Assembly (NCBI GenBank): GCA_012270795.1
Contig: JAAXHO010000214.1
Span: 1-52,620 of the forward strand
DNA: 52,620 nucleotides
Direction of reading: 5' to 3'
Source: Candidatus Poribacteria bacterium
GTDB lineage: Bacteria; Poribacteria; WGA-4E; WGA-3G
Shown here one piece after another: positions 16,397 through 26,332 of the stretch. The notes under the pieces are model-generated. The model had not been told where the DNA came from, searched no databases, and saw only the letters and a program-made list of their open reading frames with translations. Each line of letters begins with the position of its first letter. Position 1 is the stretch's first letter. Both the position numbers and the translations under genes were made by a program.

Positions 16397-18447
16397 CTAT
16401 TTCCTTATCAGCATTTTTCGTGTCGCTATAAATTCTCCTGCTATCAAGGTATAGAAATAGACTCCACTTGCAACAGGTTCACCAGCGGAATTATGTCCAT
16501 CCCAATGTGCAGATCGCGATTGCATGCGATATGTTCCTGCAGTTTGAAAACCGAGTGATAACTTACGGATTAATTCACCTTTCAGGTTAAAGATATGGAT
16601 GTGGACATCAGTGTCTTGTGCTAAGTCATAAGGTATCCACGTCTCTGGATTAAAAGGATTCGGATAATTCGGCAACAAAACCGTTTTTTCTGGTATAACG
16701 CTACTAAGCAATGCTTCTAAGGCGGTGATACCACGCTGGAGCACATCAGAGTCAGTGTTCACAACGCGTGCTTCAGTCAACCATTCATCAATGTAGTCAA
16801 CATGCTTCGGTGGAACAATTATGGATTTTGGTGATGCAGCTATGTTACTGGATTCAGTGAAATGTGCAGCAACGATGAGTAAGTCAATGATGTTAACATT
16901 GCCATCCTTGTTTACGTCAACTTTAGGATTTTCCAGGGACGATTTACCGAAGTTATTTGAGATTAGAATTAGATCTTGAATATCAACAATACCATCATTA
17001 TTTGTATCCCAGGTTAACGTCTGTGGGACAGAGATATGCCCTGGCACATCTGGCAAAGCTGCTTGCCAACCAGCCTTTAGTTGATCACTAAGCTGCGCAA
17101 CAAGTTCTTTGTTTTCTGAGAGGTTTGCGATATTCACTGTTTCATTCGGATCAGCGTAATAATCATAGAGTTCCTTTCCACGTTGTCCATTGTTCCCCCA
17201 TTCGGTGTATCGGTATTGTGCTGTCCGTATGGAACTCCCTCCGCCTCCTCGGTCAAGCTGACTAAAGGCGGTAGCTTTCCATGGACGCGTCGGTTCCTCA
17301 ATGACAGGTAACATGCTTATACCTTCTAATTGGGGGGTATTGGAACTTGGCACGCGTCGCACAGAGTCGGAAAAATATCCACCAACTCAACCAAGGCATC
17401 AGTTTTCGTTCCTGGGTGAGTATTTCCTGGTACGCTAACTATTAATGGGGAACGTAGGGATACTTCAAAAAGCGTATTTTTGCGCCATGTTCCATGTTCT
17501 CCAAGATGAAACCCGTGGTCACTGCAGAAAGTAATAACTGTATTTTTATCTAACCCCATTGTCTCCAGTTGGTAAAGGATACGTCCTACTTGCGCATCCA
17601 TAAAACTTGTTGATGCTGCATATCCCCACATTAGCTCTATTGTTTTCTCCTCAGAAATCGGAGCATCGCCATCAGGGATATCCGCATATTCCCTAATATC
17701 GTTCCGTGGGTGTGGGTTTATAGGTTGAACATCTGTGAATATTTCAGGATCATATAATTCGTAATATTTTCGTGGAACATTATACGGAAGATGAGGTTTA
17801 TGGAAACCTACGGCAAGGAAAAATGATTGGTCCTTTATTTCTTTTAGAATATCTATGGTTGCGTTTGCAATTTTACCATCCCATAGATCTTCATCATCTA
17901 CATCAAGTGCTTCCCAAGAAGGGGTAATGGATTTAATTATTGTCCAACGTTGATTCCAAATAGGTGCACTCCATGAGAATTCATCGTCCCAGGTAGCAGC
18001 ATGAGCAATTTTCCCAACGGAACGAGTATGATAACCATGGTATTTAAAATGTTGAGGAAGCGTTATTACACAAGGTAATGCCTCTCGCCATCCTATAGTA
18101 TTACCGTATACACCAGTTGTGTCAGGTCTCAGACCGGTCATCATAGAAACACGAGATGGATTACAGAGCGGATATTGGCAATAGGCACGATTGAAGAGTG
18201 TGCCTCGCTTTGCTAAGGCATCAATGTTCGGCGTATGCATCTCTGTATGACCGTAACATCCGAGCAAAGGGCGTAGGTCATCAACAATTATGAACAGGAC
18301 ATTGTATTGTCCTGATGCATTTGCGTTAAGTTTTGGCAATAATCCCGTTGTGAAGGCGGCAACACCTGCTTTCAAACCTGTCGAGAGAAAATCGCGTCGT
18401 GTAAAGTTTCTTGAGAAATGTCCTCTATCTGTCCGTGTTTTTTCCAT
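16397..18447 (-). pseudogene. Tat-exported sulfatase with dockerin-like and sorting domains, broken by one frameshift
   Basis: The ATG at 18447 has GGAGG 7 bases upstream. The product opens with a twin-arginine signal (FTRRDFLSTGLKAGVAAFTT) and continues as an iduronate-2-sulfatase-like enzyme with NVLFIIVDDLRPLLGCYG, formylglycine motif CNPSRVSMMTG and CSDHGFHLGEHGTW. At 17332-17337 a run of six G (C on the coding strand) shifts the frame, so CQVPIPP is followed by a stop. One extra C restores QLEGISMLPVIEEPTRPWK, matching both paralogues upstream. After the break come a dockerin-like pair (DTNNDGIVDIQDL, DVNKDGNVNIIDL) and the PNPFNPETWIPY sorting domain ending ATRKMLIRK. It may be a pseudogene, a phase-variable gene or a read error. 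It is the third of three tandem sulfatases. Confidence 0.85.
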
Positions 18448-18468
18448 CAATTATCCTCCGCGAGAAAT

Positions 18469-20544
18469 TTATTTGATAATCATCATTTGCCGCGTTGCCT
18501 TGAATTTGCCAGCTTGAAGTGTATAGATATAGACTCCACTTGCAACAGGTTCACCTATTGAGTTACGTCCATCCCAATACACTGCACGGGAAGGTGTTCG
18601 ATATGTGCCTGCGACCTGATGTCCCATCGCTAACTGTCGGACACGTTCTCCTTTCATGTTATATATGTCTATTTGAACATCTGCATCTGTTCCTAAGTCG
18701 TAAGGTATCCATGTTTCTGGATTGAATGGATTTGGATAGTTTGGTAGAAGAACCGTTTTTTCGGGTATAGCGATTTCAAGTAACGTTTCTAAAGTCGTAA
18801 TGCCCTGTTTAAAGGCTTTCGTGCCGTCATCTACTAAGTTTGCCTGTGTGAGCCATTCTTCAATGTATTCAACATGCTTTGACATAAGACCGTTTGAAAT
18901 TTGCGGTACTGCCTCATGTGAAGATTCTCCGAAGTGCGCTGCAACTAAGACCAAATCAAGAATGTCAACACTGCCGTCCTGATTCACGTCTGTTTTCGGG
19001 TTTTTAGGCACATCTGCACCAAAATCGTTAGCAATGAGAACAAGGTCTTGTATATTCACAGTTCCATCGTCATTTATATCCCAAAGTAATGTTTCTGGTT
19101 TGGGCGTTATTTCTTGCATCTCTGGCAAAGCCTGTTGCCATCCTTCCTTTAGTTTCTCACTAAGATGTGTGACAAGTTCAGCATTTTCTGGGTGATTCGC
19201 AATGTTGACAGTTTCATCTGGATCAGCGAAATAATCGTAAAGTTCTTTTCCATTTATCCCGTTGCTTCCCCATTCCGTATATCTGTACTGTTCAGTTCGC
19301 ATAGACATACCTGTTGTTCTTCCTCGTTTCATCGTGCTAAAAGTCGCAGTTTTCCAGGGACGACTCGGTTCCTCAATCACAGGCATCATACTCAAACCTT
19401 GTAATTCTGAAGGTATTGGTATTTGACATGCGTCGCATAAAGTAGGATATATGTCAACGAGTTCCACCAATGCGTTTGTCTCATTAGGTTGTAGTCCAGG
19501 AACACTGATAATCATGGGAGAACGGAGGACGATTTCAAAAAGTGTATTTTTTCGCCACGTTCCATGTTCTCCCAGATGGAAACCGTGGTCACCAACAAAA
19601 ACAATCACGGTTTTTTGAGATAGACCCAGTGCATCTAACTGTTGGGTAACGCGACCAACTTGAGCATCCATGTAACTTGTGGATGCAGCATACGCCCTAA
19701 TCAATTCTAATGTTTTCTCATCGGATATAGGTCCTTCATCTGGAATATCGGCATAAGCTCTAAGACCATCTAATTTGTTATTTGCAATCTCAGGTGCGTC
19801 AATGGGAAGCGTAGTCGTTGCAGGAAGGGAGAAGTCTTGTAAAGTGTAGAGATCGTAATATTTCTTCGGGGCATAAAGTGGCAGGTGTGGTTTCTCAAAA
19901 CCAACTGCCAGGAAAAATTGTGAGTTTTGTATTTCATCTAACACCCCAACAGCTTTGTCAGCGGTTCTGCCATCTGATAGTACGTTATCTTCAACGTCAA
20001 GGGCTTGCCAAACAGGTATTTTTATAGGATTAAAGGGAATCCATGGTGGTAACCATGAAGGCACACTCCATGAGTATTCATCATCATGGGACGATGCGTT
20101 ATGACCAATTTTGCCGACAGATTGTGTATGGTAGCCGTGTACTTTAAAGTACTGCGGAAGTGTTACTGCATGAGGCAATTTATCACGAAATTCGTCTGCA
20201 TTGAAGAACACCCTTGTAGTGTTAGGTCTTAATCCAGTTAACATTGATGTGCGGGATGGGTGGCACAATGGATTTTGACAATATGCCCTGTTGAAAAGCA
20301 TACTGCGTTGCGCAAGATTGTCAATATTCGGTGTGTGCATCTGTGAATGACCGTAACAACCCAATAAGGGACGTAAGTCATCTACGACAATAAGTAAGAC
20401 ATTATATTTGTCCTGAGGGTTTGCGTGTAGTTTGGGAAGAAGTCCAGTGGTGAACGCAGCAGTACCTGCTTTTATACTTTTGGAAAGGAAATCTCGTCGG
20501 GTAAATGGTTTTGAGAATGATTTATGTTTCGTAGTCTGTCTCAT
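18469..20544 (-). CDS. Tat-exported sulfatase with dockerin-like and C-terminal sorting domains
   Basis: The 691-residue protein begins with a twin-arginine signal, FTRRDFLSKSIKAGTAAFTT. The sulfatase domain (about 45-480) has NVLLIVVDDLRPLLGCYG, formylglycine motif CHPSRTSMLTG and VFVGDHGFHLGEHGTWRK, resembling iduronate-2-sulfatases. A dockerin-like duplication follows at about 495-550 (DINDDGTVNIQDL, DVNQDGSVDILDL), then the sorting module at about 605-691 with PNPFNPETWIPYDLG, GEPVASGVYIYTL and ATRQMMIIK. It removes sulfate from a glycan, probably outside the cell. It lies 11 bases downstream of the next sulfatase and 18 to 21 bases upstream of the frameshifted one, so the three are probably co-transcribed. 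AGGAAAA precedes the start. Confidence 0.95.
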   Translation of the reverse strand: MRQTTKHKSFSKPFTRRDFLSKSIKAGTAAFTTGLLPKLHANPQDKYNVLLIVVDDLRPLLGCYGHSQMHTPNIDNLAQRSMLFNRAYCQNPLCHPSRTSMLTGLRPNTTRVFFNADEFRDKLPHAVTLPQYFKVHGYHTQSVGKIGHNASSHDDEYSWSVPSWLPPWIPFNPIKIPVWQALDVEDNVLSDGRTADKAVGVLDEIQNSQFFLAVGFEKPHLPLYAPKKYYDLYTLQDFSLPATTTLPIDAPEIANNKLDGLRAYADIPDEGPISDEKTLELIRAYAASTSYMDAQVGRVTQQLDALGLSQKTVIVFVGDHGFHLGEHGTWRKNTLFEIVLRSPMIISVPGLQPNETNALVELVDIYPTLCDACQIPIPSELQGLSMMPVIEEPSRPWKTATFSTMKRGRTTGMSMRTEQYRYTEWGSNGINGKELYDYFADPDETVNIANHPENAELVTHLSEKLKEGWQQALPEMQEITPKPETLLWDINDDGTVNIQDLVLIANDFGADVPKNPKTDVNQDGSVDILDLVLVAAHFGESSHEAVPQISNGLMSKHVEYIEEWLTQANLVDDGTKAFKQGITTLETLLEIAIPEKTVLLPNYPNPFNPETWIPYDLGTDADVQIDIYNMKGERVRQLAMGHQVAGTYRTPSRAVYWDGRNSIGEPVASGVYIYTLQAGKFKATRQMMIIK

Positions 20545-20555
20545 TAATTATTTTC

Positions 20556-22598
20556 CTATTTTGTTATTACCATTTTACGAGTTGCTTTCGTTTGTCCTGC
20601 GCGAAATGTGTAGAAATAGACACCACTTGCGACAGGTTCACCAGCGGAATTATGTCCATCCCAATGTGCAGATCGCGATTGGGTGCGGTATGTGCCAGCA
20701 GTTTGAAAACCGAGTGATAACTTACGGATTAATTCACCTTTCAGGTTAAAGATATGGATGTAGACATCAGTACCTTGTGCTAAGTCGTAGGGTATCCATG
20801 TCTCTGGATTGAAAGGGTTAGGATAGTTCGGTAACAGTACAGTTTTCTTGGGAATAACACTGTGAATCAATCCTTCTAAGGTAGCAATACCGCGATCATA
20901 GACATGGGAGTGTTCGTTAACTTTGTGTGCTTCAGCGTGCCATTCTTCAATACGGTCAACATGTTTCAACAGAACAGAGGTAGTTTTGGGAGCGGCTGCT
21001 GTGTAACTGGATTCAGTGAAATTTGCTGCAACAATCAGCAAATCAATGATGTTAACACGACCATCGTTATTCACATCTACTTTAGGATTGTCTAAGTTCG
21101 TTTTACCAAAGTTGTTAGAGATAAGAATTAAGTCTCGAATATCAACAACACCGTCGTCGTTAATATCCCAAGTTAGCGTCTCTTGTTCGTAGGGTTGGTT
21201 ATAAATATCTGGTAGGGCTGCACGCCATCCTGCTTTTAATCGTTCACTGAGAAGTGCTACGAGTTCTGCGTTTTCTGGGAGATCGGCAATATTTGTTTCT
21301 TCGTTTGGATCAACATAATGGTCGTAGAGTGCTTTCCCAAACACAGCATTTGCCCCCCATTCAGTATATCTATATTGATCTGTGCGTATGGTCAGATTTA
21401 AATTAGATGGGGCACCTTGACTAAAAGTAGCACTTTTCCATTGACGTTTCGGCTGTTCAATAACTGGAACCGTGCTGATGCCTTCAAGGTCTGTTGGAAT
21501 TGGCAACTGGCAAGCATCACATAACGTTGGATAGATATCAACAAGTTCAACAAGCGCATCTGTATTGGTGCCGATGTGTGCTTGCCCGGGGATGCTAACA
21601 ACCAGAGGTGAACGGAGTGCAGCTTCATGAGTAGTTCCCTTGGCAAATGTGCCATGCTCACCAAGATGAAACCCATGGTCACCTGCTAAAACGACAACTG
21701 TCTTTTCGGTTAGTTCAAGTGCGTCTAGTTGATCTAAGACGCGCCCTACTTGTGCGTCCATATAACTGGTAGATGCAGCATATCCCCGAATCAACTCTAA
21801 TGTTTTTTCTTTAGACAGCATACCGCCTTCTGCGGGAATATCCGAATATACTCTCATCTCATGATGGGAATGTAGAATTACATCTTCAACATCTTCAATA
21901 ATTTGAGTGTCGTACAAGTCGTAATATTTTGTTGGCGCGTTGAAAGGCAAATGAGGTTTATAGAAACCAACGGCGAGAAAGAACTGATCATTCCGCAGTT
22001 CTTCTAAAACTGCCATTGTGTGTTTTGCGACTTTGCCATCTCTCAATTCATCGTCTGAAACATCAAGTGATCGCCAAGATGGAAGATTAAGATAGGGTTC
22101 AAATTTAGGAGACCAACTTGGAGCACTCCAAGACCTACGATCCGCAAATGGACCATGAATTATTTTACCTATTGAACGTGTATGATAACCGTATGCTTTG
22201 AAGTATTGTGGTAAAGTAACCACATCAGGTACTGTAGTCCGAAAATGTGTGTTATTATCTTGTACGCCATTTGTCTCCGGGCGCAACCCTGTCAGTATGG
22301 AAGCACGTGAAGGGTTACAAACCGGAAATTGGCAGTAGGCACGGTTGAAAAGTGTACCACGTTGTGCAAGTCTAGCAATGTTAGGTGTATGCATTTCTTG
22401 ATGACCATAACAACCTAACAAAGGGCGCAAATCATCAACTATGATAAATAGGACATTATATTGTCTCTGAGCTTTTGCAGAGAGATTAGGTAAAAGTGCA
22501 GTTGTGAAAGCAGCGGTCCCGGCTTTTAAACTCGTTGAAAGAAAGTCTCGTCGCGTGAACAGGTGTTTTTGCACGTGCGATTTTAAATTATGCTTCAT
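20556..22598 (-). CDS. Tat-exported sulfatase with dockerin-like and C-terminal sorting domains
   Basis: A 680-residue paralogue and the first gene of the tandem trio. It has the twin-arginine signal FTRRDFLSTSLKAGTAAFTT, NVLFIIVDDLRPLLGCYG, formylglycine motif CNPSRASILTG and VLAGDHGFHLGEHGTF. A dockerin-like pair lies at about 486-541 (DINDDGVVDIRDL, DVNNDGRVNIIDL), and the PNPFNPETWIPYDLA module ends ATRKMVITK. The 3' end is nearly identical in DNA to the first-listed paralogue at 16397-18447 (about 20630-20770 against 16478-16615), closer than either is to the middle gene, pointing to recombination. The three active-site regions differ enough to suggest distinct or graded substrate preferences, which cannot be read from sequence. 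Confidence 0.95.
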   Translation of the reverse strand: MKHNLKSHVQKHLFTRRDFLSTSLKAGTAAFTTALLPNLSAKAQRQYNVLFIIVDDLRPLLGCYGHQEMHTPNIARLAQRGTLFNRAYCQFPVCNPSRASILTGLRPETNGVQDNNTHFRTTVPDVVTLPQYFKAYGYHTRSIGKIIHGPFADRRSWSAPSWSPKFEPYLNLPSWRSLDVSDDELRDGKVAKHTMAVLEELRNDQFFLAVGFYKPHLPFNAPTKYYDLYDTQIIEDVEDVILHSHHEMRVYSDIPAEGGMLSKEKTLELIRGYAASTSYMDAQVGRVLDQLDALELTEKTVVVLAGDHGFHLGEHGTFAKGTTHEAALRSPLVVSIPGQAHIGTNTDALVELVDIYPTLCDACQLPIPTDLEGISTVPVIEQPKRQWKSATFSQGAPSNLNLTIRTDQYRYTEWGANAVFGKALYDHYVDPNEETNIADLPENAELVALLSERLKAGWRAALPDIYNQPYEQETLTWDINDDGVVDIRDLILISNNFGKTNLDNPKVDVNNDGRVNIIDLLIVAANFTESSYTAAAPKTTSVLLKHVDRIEEWHAEAHKVNEHSHVYDRGIATLEGLIHSVIPKKTVLLPNYPNPFNPETWIPYDLAQGTDVYIHIFNLKGELIRKLSLGFQTAGTYRTQSRSAHWDGHNSAGEPVASGVYFYTFRAGQTKATRKMVITK

Positions 22599-22658
22599 TA
22601 ATGCATGATTCCCATACTCTGAAGTAGATCCGTTTTGCCAACAAATTCTGAATAACTA

Positions 22659-23660
22659 TCACCCATTATACCTTAATTTTGCCATTGTGTCATGGAAAAT
22701 ATGTGCAATACTTGAATTTAATTCAAACGGAACTCTGGGAGGTACAGGATGTAAGGTATGATAAGCATAATTCAGGAATGTTTTGTCCAATGATAATTCG
22801 CAGAATTCACATAAAGATAACAATGTTTCCTCAGGTGCTGTGGTCAACTCTTCAAAACGAACTGTGTAAATACAATCTGGGTAGTTTTGTATTAGATTCA
22901 GACCTTCATGCATAGTCAATACCCATTCAATCGCTGCTCTGTCCAAATGTCTATCACACTGTTTTATATCCTCAACCACATCTTTCAAATCATCGGCAGT
23001 GGAAACAAGTTGATCCACTAACAGATGCCACTTACGGTCATTGACCCCCCACCAATCGTGTCTCTCACCATTGACTTGAACACCGAGTCGTTTTGACCAA
23101 TTCGCAATTGAATGGCAGGTGTCCCAGCCGTTTCTAACAAGAAAGATAAAACGTGCATCCGGAAATATAGCACGTACAAAATCTATTCTGAAGATCAATT
23201 CCGGATATTTATCCACAAGCCGTTTTGAACCTGTTACAGATAGGTATGCGCCAAACATTTGGGTAGCACGTTGGCGTATCTCGTCTGTTACCTCTTCTGC
23301 TTTCAAGCGATATTGAGCATGTTCACGGCTATAGTTTCCGATGATGTCTTCATTTGGATAGATGAGATGCCATATTGCTTTCGGTTCATTTAAATATCCG
23401 ACATCTTTATGCATGGATAGGACTATCCCAAGGATTGTTGTACCACTACGTCCCGTGCCGAGGATAAAAATAGGTTTGTGAACAGGTTGAAATTGTCTAT
23501 GACTTGTTGCAGCTGCTTTCAGAAGTGAAAACATGACTGGATTTATCCATCTACCTTTTGTTGTAATTGGTCGTCCCTCAAACAGTGCATAACTGATGAG
23601 ACGGGTTATTGCTTTTATCGGACGCGTTTTGATATAATCGGAATTTATTTGAGCAATCAT
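22659..23660 (-). CDS. Sulfotransferase family protein
   Basis: A 333-residue protein with the PAPS 5'-phosphosulfate loop KPIFILGTGRSGTTILGIVL at about residues 63-82 and the second nucleotide-binding segment DARFIFLVRNGWDTCHSIANW at about 165-185. Such enzymes transfer sulfate from PAPS to a hydroxyl group of a glycan or other acceptor. It starts 60 bases upstream of the first sulfatase gene on the same strand, so synthesis and removal of sulfate esters are directly adjacent. AGGAAA precedes the ATG. No signal peptide is evident, so it probably acts on a cytoplasmic or inner-face acceptor such as a lipid-linked repeat unit. Confidence 0.92.
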   Translation of the reverse strand: MIAQINSDYIKTRPIKAITRLISYALFEGRPITTKGRWINPVMFSLLKAAATSHRQFQPVHKPIFILGTGRSGTTILGIVLSMHKDVGYLNEPKAIWHLIYPNEDIIGNYSREHAQYRLKAEEVTDEIRQRATQMFGAYLSVTGSKRLVDKYPELIFRIDFVRAIFPDARFIFLVRNGWDTCHSIANWSKRLGVQVNGERHDWWGVNDRKWHLLVDQLVSTADDLKDVVEDIKQCDRHLDRAAIEWVLTMHEGLNLIQNYPDCIYTVRFEELTTAPEETLLSLCEFCELSLDKTFLNYAYHTLHPVPPRVPFELNSSIAHIFHDTMAKLRYNG

Positions 23661-23684
23661 GTTTTCCTATAGATTAATATTGAA

Positions 23685-24710
23685 CTAAAACCGTCTTTTT
23701 AGAGTTTCACGTATGTTCTTTATTCTGTCAAGATTACAAAGAAATGCTAACACTAATTTTATAGGAAACGAAAGGATGTTTATTGTTAAACCAAAGACGT
23801 TTGGACGGATTGAGATAGGCATATAATTGTGCTTTTGCATCAATGTTCCATTGAGTTTTTGGCTGATGTATATTTCCGATGAACTGAGGTTACTGACATT
23901 TTTATTGCTGTCATTCCAGTTTCCAGCGCGTTCTGGGTTTATACCAAGTTGTCCTGGCTTATCGGTGTTAACTGAAGAACCCACTTGCGGCACTTGGAGC
24001 AATGACTTATCGTATTCAATATCTAAAAAGTTGCATAAACGCGAAACCGTGGCTTCGGGATTTTCAAGCAGTTTTTCAAAGTAGATCGTCATAACCCGTG
24101 CATTATCAGTAAACCTATCTGTAGTACTAACGGCAGTGTGCCAAATTTTGTTAATCGTAATAGGGTGATAGTTGATCCAATCCCGCAAACTTTCCTTTAT
24201 TGGCATATCAGAACCTCCCAAAAACCTGCGTTTCCATTTGCGTTTTTGTGATAAGAGTACATCCCGCGGGTCGCGTATCATATTTATGATTTTTGCGTTC
24301 GGATAGTATTTTAGGATTTCATCAATATAAAAGACATTGCGCGGAGTCTGATCACAAGGAATGGTTTTTCCATGCAGGGAAGCCTCGTAACTAAGGAACT
24401 CGGAATAGAGTTCTGCTGGATCAATTGGAAAATTTGTCAACGTTTCACAAAATGTTCGTGCATCTTGTTCAAAACTTTGAGCATTGCCGTGTGTACGATA
24501 GCCTTCACGTTGGATACAGAACAATTTTGCAGCTAATGTTTCTGCATCTGGTTGATTTAATTTCGTTGATACTGCGGGTGACCAAAGCTGTCCAAAAAAG
24601 TGGAGTTCACCAAAGGTGAAAACGTCAAAATGATTCCCCAATATACGTCCCATCATTGTAGTACCACTACGACTGTTCCCGACGACAAATAGCATTTTAG
24701 CAGAATTCAC
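23685..24710 (-). CDS. Sulfotransferase family protein
   Basis: A 341-residue sulfotransferase with KMLFVVGNSRSGTTMMGRIL at the N-terminus (PAPS loop) and AKIINMIRDPRDVLLSQKRKW at about 143-163. The start is a GTG at 24710 whose last bases overlap the stop of the upstream glycosidase gene (GTGA), indicating translational coupling. An ATG five codons downstream is an alternative. The C-terminus has a hydrophobic stretch (FGLTINILSFPIKLVLAFLC) that may attach it to the membrane. It is one of four divergent sulfotransferases in this locus, whose low mutual similarity suggests different acceptor positions. Confidence 0.92.
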   Translation of the reverse strand: MNSAKMLFVVGNSRSGTTMMGRILGNHFDVFTFGELHFFGQLWSPAVSTKLNQPDAETLAAKLFCIQREGYRTHGNAQSFEQDARTFCETLTNFPIDPAELYSEFLSYEASLHGKTIPCDQTPRNVFYIDEILKYYPNAKIINMIRDPRDVLLSQKRKWKRRFLGGSDMPIKESLRDWINYHPITINKIWHTAVSTTDRFTDNARVMTIYFEKLLENPEATVSRLCNFLDIEYDKSLLQVPQVGSSVNTDKPGQLGINPERAGNWNDSNKNVSNLSSSEIYISQKLNGTLMQKHNYMPISIRPNVFGLTINILSFPIKLVLAFLCNLDRIKNIRETLKRRF

Positions 24711-26332
24711 TTGAGAACCTCAATTACACCGAAACTGTTTTTTGGAATTAATAACTCTTGTGCTTTCCCCCTCCATTCTTGTAGACGCACCTCGATTTCC
24801 CCTGAACCTTCCAACTCAGCATTACCACCGTTCGTAGCCTTTAGTCTTTCATTTGCCACAAAACGATATGTAATATCCTTCTTTAATCGTTTTCCATTAA
24901 TGATTATTTGGGGGTTAAGTTCTTCACTGGCACGGTTGCTGACAAAAATGAAAAGCTGTTGTGTACTGCCAATTGTCTGTGTCTGAATGCCGTCCATCAT
25001 TTGTCCTTTATAGTCTAAGTGTCCTTCAAGCAGCGGTACATTTGCATTATGAACTGTGAATTGTGTATCAGCTTGTGAAAAAGCAGCACCGATAAGTTGG
25101 AAAGTGTAGTAGACGGTGCGACGTATTGTATCTCCGTAGTCTGATTCTGGTTCACCATCATATTTCCAAAAGGAGCGTTCTGAAACAGGAGTAATTCGAG
25201 AAAAGACAGGGAACCCTTTGCCGGGGCCTGTGATCACATGAAAATTAGCATGTGTAATTTTCGGTGTATTTAGGATTTTGAGAAAGAAATTACCAGCATA
25301 CATTGCATGGAGTTGTGTGTTCGCAACACGGTTAGCAGGATTCGCAATATTCCATTCTGTGATCCACATCTCTTTATCTGGGAATAACGTTTGATAGTAT
25401 TCCATAGCCTGATCAAAATCGTGGTGTATCCATCCGAATAAATATCCACGCATCTGTTCAATATCCACATTACGTGTAGCTTTGTATGCATAGACGTGAA
25501 CAGAGAATGCATCATACCAACTTGATGCTGATGGCGTATTCAGGTTAGCCAAACCTTCATCCCATTTACGTTGGGGTGTTCTTATTAGGAAACCCTCTTT
25601 GTGAAATGCAACTGGTGATGCACACACCGATACCTTTATGTTTGGATCAACTGCTTTCATCGCTAAAGCGTGCTGCCTTGCTTCTCTCATGTAGATTTTG
25701 GCTGTAGGGAATTTGTTAGCATAATGGGGAAGATAATGCTCATTTCCGAGTTCCCAATATTTAACATTATATCCTTTATTTTTCGCATAACGAACCCATT
25801 CGGCACTCTCTTCGGGACTACCTGTCCATAGATTTACCATGACAATAGGTGCGATATCTAATCCTTGACATAACCGCATGAAGTCGTCAAAAGAGATTAT
25901 GCCGTTCCGACGTTTCTGTAATCTGACGAAGTTCCCCCTATTGCGTTTGTTAAGTTGTGGACTCAATGTCGTCTCCATTTCATCTCTAATAAACCCTTCA
26001 GTTTTCCAGTGATAGAAATTGCCGACAGTTCCCCCTGGAAACCGCAAAGTCTGTGGTTGAAGGACTTTTGTAAGTGCCACAAAGTCTTCATCAAGGTAAC
26101 CGTAATCTCCACTCATCATGTTCGTATTGAAACCGTGGAGTTCTTTTCTTAATGGTTTTGATGTCTGCATGTTAACCTCTAAGCGGATTGCTCCTTCCAA
26201 ATAAGCTCTTTCAACACATCCACGTATGAGGACTACAGATAACATGCTAATGGCTAAACTGATGCATATCAGGAAAGTCATTGAAGTAAAAGATTTCCAT
26301 TTCTTTGTTTGATCTTGATTCATAAGTCTCAC
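24707..26332 (-). CDS. Membrane-anchored glycoside hydrolase, clan-A type (GH51/GH79-like)
   Basis: This protein of about 540 residues has one N-terminal membrane segment (MTFLICISLAISMLSVVLI). The catalytic barrel follows with TLRFPGGTVGNFYHW, NVKYWELGNEHYLP and EMWITEWNIANP. GNE and TEW fit the acid/base and nucleophile glutamates of clan GH-A retaining enzymes such as arabinofuranosidases and heparanase relatives. A beta-rich C-terminal domain ends the protein. The start may be the GTG at 26332, overlapping the upstream stop as GTGA, or the ATG at 26323. Sitting between a polymerase-like gene and a sulfotransferase, it may trim or release the polymer made by this locus. Family number is uncertain. 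Confidence 0.85.
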   Translation of the reverse strand: MRLMNQDQTKKWKSFTSMTFLICISLAISMLSVVLIRGCVERAYLEGAIRLEVNMQTSKPLRKELHGFNTNMMSGDYGYLDEDFVALTKVLQPQTLRFPGGTVGNFYHWKTEGFIRDEMETTLSPQLNKRNRGNFVRLQKRRNGIISFDDFMRLCQGLDIAPIVMVNLWTGSPEESAEWVRYAKNKGYNVKYWELGNEHYLPHYANKFPTAKIYMREARQHALAMKAVDPNIKVSVCASPVAFHKEGFLIRTPQRKWDEGLANLNTPSASSWYDAFSVHVYAYKATRNVDIEQMRGYLFGWIHHDFDQAMEYYQTLFPDKEMWITEWNIANPANRVANTQLHAMYAGNFFLKILNTPKITHANFHVITGPGKGFPVFSRITPVSERSFWKYDGEPESDYGDTIRRTVYYTFQLIGAAFSQADTQFTVHNANVPLLEGHLDYKGQMMDGIQTQTIGSTQQLFIFVSNRASEELNPQIIINGKRLKKDITYRFVANERLKATNGGNAELEGSGEIEVRLQEWRGKAQELLIPKNSFGVIEVLK

